In this document: positions 61,710-64,000 of the stretch, in pieces
How positions within the stretch are numbered: the first letter of the stretch is position 1
Layout: every line of letters begins with the position of its first letter
Assembly (NCBI GenBank): GCA_964397045.1
Contig: CAYNHF010000016.1
Coordinates: 62,001-126,000, forward strand
Direction: 5' to 3'
From: CAYNHF01 sp964397045
GTDB lineage: Bacteria; Actinomycetota; Acidimicrobiia; Spongiisociales; UBA5794
Length of the DNA stretch: 64,000 nt
The notes under the pieces: model-generated
Told to the model about the DNA's origin: nothing
Seen by the model: the letters and a program-made list of their open reading frames with translations, nothing else
Database searches by the model: none
Translations under genes and position numbers: made by a program

Positions 61710-62692
61710 GACGAGCCGTCGCCCGCCTCCGGCATTCCGGAAGCGATCTTGTCCACCAGCCTGGTGCGGACCCCCTCGTCCGCCAGCGCGATCGCGTTGG
61801 CGATAGCCTGACGAGAGGAAGAGCCGTGAGCAATCACCACCACCCCTTTCGTACCCAGCAAGTGAGCACCTCCCGTCGCTTCCGGCTGCAGTCGCTCGAA
61901 GAGATCCCCGAAAGCAGAACTGATCCCGGACGTCTCGGCCTCCGCAGGCTGGGATGCAATGATGTCTCTCATCAGAGCAAGCAGCATCGTTCCGGCCCCC
62001 TCGGCAGTCTTGAGTACCACGTTGCCCACAAATCCATCGGTGACGAACACATCTGCCTTGCTGGTGGCGATGTCCCTTCCTTCCACATTCCCCACGAAGT
62101 CGATACCTTCGAGTTCGGCGAGCAACTCGTAAGCCTGCTTCTCCAGGTCGCGGCCCTTGCCTGCCTCCTCCCCGATATTGAGGAGGCCGACCCGTGGAGA
62201 GGCAACCCCGAAGTGGGACTGTGCGAGCGCCGCACCCATGTGACCGAATTGGGCGAGATCCCCGGGGCGGCAGGTCAGGTTGGCGCCCGCATCGAGCACA
62301 ACCGTGTCTCCGGGGAACAGTGTCGCAATGGCCGGGCGGCCCACTCCCGGCAATCTGCCGACGATGAATGCCGCCGCGGCGATGGCAGCACCGGTCGATC
62401 CTGCAGACACCATCCCGCCGGCCGCACCCGATGCAACGAGACCGGCAGTTACTCGAATGGACGAATCTTTCTTATCGCGCAGCGCTCGGGCCGGGTCTTC
62501 ATTCATCTCCACGACCTCGGAAGCGTGCACGATCGGAAGTTCGACGCCCTCTGCCTCGAGCAAGGGAGCGATGCGAGTTTCGTCGCCGACGAGAACCATC
62601 CCGCAGCCTGCGCGATACGCGCTGATGGCTCCGGCTACGACTTCGGTGGGGGCACGGTCGCCGCCCATCGCGTCGATGGCGATGGTGACCAC
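61706..62692 (-). CDS. plsX: Phosphate acyltransferase PlsX
   Basis: TIAIDAMGGDRAPTEVVAGA at the start, GMVSAGSTGAAIAAAAFIVG, LDAGANLTCRPGDLAQFGHM and FVGNVEGRDIATSKADVFVT are the PlsX landmarks. The enzyme turns acyl-ACP into acyl phosphate for phospholipid synthesis. I chose GTG at 62692, which gives the usual N-terminus; it lies eight bases after the rpmF stop. The earlier frame is inside rpmF. Confidence 0.95.
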   Translation of the reverse strand: MVTIAIDAMGGDRAPTEVVAGAISAYRAGCGMVLVGDETRIAPLLEAEGVELPIVHASEVVEMNEDPARALRDKKDSSIRVTAGLVASGAAGGMVSAGSTGAAIAAAAFIVGRLPGVGRPAIATLFPGDTVVLDAGANLTCRPGDLAQFGHMGAALAQSHFGVASPRVGLLNIGEEAGKGRDLEKQAYELLAELEGIDFVGNVEGRDIATSKADVFVTDGFVGNVVLKTAEGAGTMLLALMRDIIASQPAEAETSGISSAFGDLFERLQPEATGGAHLLGTKGVVVIAHGSSSRQAIANAIALADEGVRTRLVDKIASGMPEAGDGSS

Positions 62693-62699
62693 AGTGCTG

Positions 62700-62876
62700 T
62701 CAGCTCGTCGGGATGATCTCGCGGCCGTTATACGTGCCGCACTCTGCACAGACGCGATGCGGGAGGTGCTTGGCACCGCACTGCTGGCAGGTCGCCATCG
62801 TCGGCGTTGCCACCTTCCAATGCGCTTTGCGGCGGCGGGTGCGAGACCGCGACATCTTCTTCTTCGGAACCGCCAT
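62700..62876 (-). CDS. rpmF: 50S ribosomal protein L32
   Basis: Reading the minus strand gives a 58-residue protein, AVPKKKMSRSRTRRRKAHWK after the Met, then CQQCGAKHLPHRVCAECGTY, which has the four zinc cysteines. It ends NGREIIPTS. This is a complete, zinc-type L32. The gene lies 20 bases after the DUF177 stop, and plsX follows directly. Confidence 0.97.
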   Translation of the reverse strand: MAVPKKKMSRSRTRRRKAHWKVATPTMATCQQCGAKHLPHRVCAECGTYNGREIIPTS

Positions 62877-62896
62877 CGGAGAACCTCACTTGCGGG

Positions 62897-63424
62897 CTAT
62901 TGCTCGTGATCCAGAAGATCCTTCAGGACCGCGAAGGGCGAAACGGACTCGCCGGTGTCATTGGGAGTGGACGTATTCAAGTCGCTGCCGGGGACTTCAA
63001 CAAGTTGTTCGCACCCGTCAACGCACGTCGGCAGCATAGGCAGGGCGAGCAGCAACTCATCCCGCAGCACCGGTTCGAGGTCCACCACATCATCCGCGTA
63101 GACGTAGTCCTCCTCATCTCTGGCTGTGGTGTCCGCCTTGATGATCAGCTGGGCAACATCGACCTCAACCGTGTCATCCAACTGCGTCAGGCATCGTGTG
63201 CAGGTGTGGCGGACCTTGCCTCGCAGTGTGCCGCGCACCACGAGACCCCCGGAAGTGAGAGTGAGCTCCCCCTGAAACGACAGCGGCTCATCGTCGAGGA
63301 GGTGCGACAGCTCGACGCGCCACGCGGGCGCAGCCGTGATCTCGACCGGCTTGGTGGCGGCCTGGTTCGGGTTGAGGTCACCGATCGTCGCAACGAAGGG
63401 GTTGGCGGTGTGGTGGGCTTTCAT
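62897..63424 (-). CDS. DUF177 / YceD-family protein
   Basis: From ATG 63424 the product is 175 residues with WRVELSHLLDDEPLSFQGEL, the Cys pair in VRHTCTRCLTQLDDTVEVDV, and LEPVLRDELLLALPMLPTCVDGC-type ending, all DUF177 features. The gene is almost always just upstream of rpmF. The protein is linked to 23S rRNA handling and ribosome assembly in other bacteria. It starts 73 bases after the stop of the sepIVA-like gene. Confidence 0.92.
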   Translation of the reverse strand: MKAHHTANPFVATIGDLNPNQAATKPVEITAAPAWRVELSHLLDDEPLSFQGELTLTSGGLVVRGTLRGKVRHTCTRCLTQLDDTVEVDVAQLIIKADTTARDEEDYVYADDVVDLEPVLRDELLLALPMLPTCVDGCEQLVEVPGSDLNTSTPNDTGESVSPFAVLKDLLDHEQ

Positions 63425-63497
63425 ACGCGAAAGTTTATGCCGGCCGGTGGAGCTGAGAGCCGAGCCCGGCTCAGGTGCGCGGTTTCGCACCGAATCG

Positions 63498-64000
63498 CTA
63501 CTCGGAGATCGGAGGCTCCGGAGTCGCTGGGAGGCTCTCGTGGAGTTCGGCTCGCGACTCGCGCACGAAGCGGAGCAACTCACCCAGGATCTGCTCCGCC
63601 TCACCCAGCCGCCGCTCGGCATGATCTTCAGCTTCGAGCCGAATCCGGCGCGCTTCGGTCTCGGCATTGCGCACCAGCGTGTTGGCCTCGGTGACCGCTT
63701 CCTCCACGATGTAGGACTCACTCACCAATTGCTCGGATTTGGCCTTGGCTCCCGCCACCACCTCGCGGGCCTTCTCGTTGGTCCGAGCGATGTAGCTCTC
63801 GCGTTCGCGAACCATCCAGCGAGCGGCTCTTAGCTCTTCGGGAAGGACTTCGACCACCCTGTCGATGGTGGCGGACAGGTTCGATTTCGCAGCCTGGAGC
63901 TGCTGCGTGACATCATCCTTGCCCATCACGATGCTGTTAGACAGAGGAACCGTGCGCGCTCCCTCTACCTCGGTGATCAGCCCTTCGAGCACCGTGTCCG
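63498..64000 (-). CDS. sepIVA: SepIVA-like DivIVA-related coiled-coil protein (5' end outside the window)
   Basis: The frame gives LEGLITEVEGARTVPLSNSI, close to the N-terminus of mycobacterial SepIVA (family pattern VxxxxxExARxVPMS), then a coiled coil rich in Glu, Arg and Ala (RERESYIARTNEKAREVVAG). Position before DUF177 and rpmF also fits, since mycobacteria have the same order. GTG at 63992 is a possible start, but the frame is open to the window edge and the family has a few more residues, so I treat it as partial. SepIVA helps direct cell-wall growth and division. Confidence 0.8.
   Translation of the reverse strand, partial: DTVLEGLITEVEGARTVPLSNSIVMGKDDVTQQLQAAKSNLSATIDRVVEVLPEELRAARWMVRERESYIARTNEKAREVVAGAKAKSEQLVSESYIVEEAVTEANTLVRNAETEARRIRLEAEDHAERRLGEAEQILGELLRFVRESRAELHESLPATPEPPISE

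Overview
The window is one continuous, gene-dense stretch of high-GC DNA. It looks like an actinobacterial chromosome, probably from the class Acidimicrobiia or a near relative (inference). The reasons are a WhiB iron-sulfur regulator, an F420-type luciferase-like oxidoreductase, DUF3052, DUF1918 and DUF7144 proteins, Thr-rich cell-surface linkers, a DivIVA-domain protein, frequent GTG/TTG starts, and the order sepIVA-DUF177-rpmF-plsX-rnc-mutM-acylphosphatase-smc-ftsY, which is close to that of mycobacteria. I saw no rRNA, tRNA, insertion sequence, phage gene, attachment site or CRISPR array. No gene-free stretch exceeds about 300 bases; the longest, 36282-36557, 10303-10538 and 27013-27246, hold promoters, operator-like dyads or nothing recognisable.

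Layout. Bases 1-1.7 kb: the 5' end of trpD, whiB, a gamma-glutamylcyclotransferase-like gene and a small membrane gene; the last two seem to lack ordinary start codons. 1.7-5.6 kb: a tightly coupled sulfur operon (excisionase-type HTH/PocR regulator, sulfide:quinone oxidoreductase-like flavoprotein, DUF1641, DsrC/TusE-type sulfur carrier, DsrE2-like protein), ending in a strong hairpin. 5.6-9.5 kb: a sensor kinase coupled to a surface protein, the RNase P RNA, and a response regulator. 9.6-16 kb: aquaporin, F420 oxidoreductase, two half-length TauE/SafE proteins, a Nif3/zinc-ribbon pair, an acetyltransferase. 16-25.6 kb: a zinc-type solute-binding protein behind a Zur/Fur-like box, a three-repeat exported protein, MsrA, small membrane proteins, an ArsR regulator, MscL, an M23 peptidase, and sucrose phosphorylase. 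25.7-34.2 kb: a DivIVA-like protein, a dimethylargininase-like hydrolase, a second ArsR regulator and an unknown membrane protein sharing an operator, a frameshifted MFS transporter, a PEBP-like protein, a methyltransferase, DUF1918, and a second M23 peptidase. 34.2-40.6 kb: a second SQR-like flavoprotein, ArsM, a DapA-like aldolase, an RDD protein with nonapeptide repeats, a DUF4349 lipoprotein and a rhodanese lipoprotein. 40.6-47.6 kb: amino-acid catabolism (dimethylglycine/sarcosine dehydrogenase type, tyrosine phenol-lyase, Lrp regulator, cPGS-type GTPase, frameshifted GNAT). 47.7-54.5 kb: a giant cyclase-ATPase-TPR protein, a choice-of-anchor-B protein, EtfBA and a small membrane protein. 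54.5-64 kb: the conserved minus-strand block from DUF3052 and cdd to sepIVA.

The most interesting thread is sulfur and redox. The PocR-SQR-DUF1641-DsrC-DsrE2 operon carries a perfect TTGTGAA-N4-TTCACAA palindrome in its promoter region. The same 18-bp architecture recurs 26-27 kb away, upstream of an ArsR-family gene and of an unknown two-TM membrane protein. This suggests one small regulon, though the motif also fits a CRP/FNR-type site. A second SQR-like flavoprotein next to ArsM, an exported rhodanese and split TauE/SafE exporters add to the theme. Product names rest on visible motifs and my memory of the families; no database search was run.
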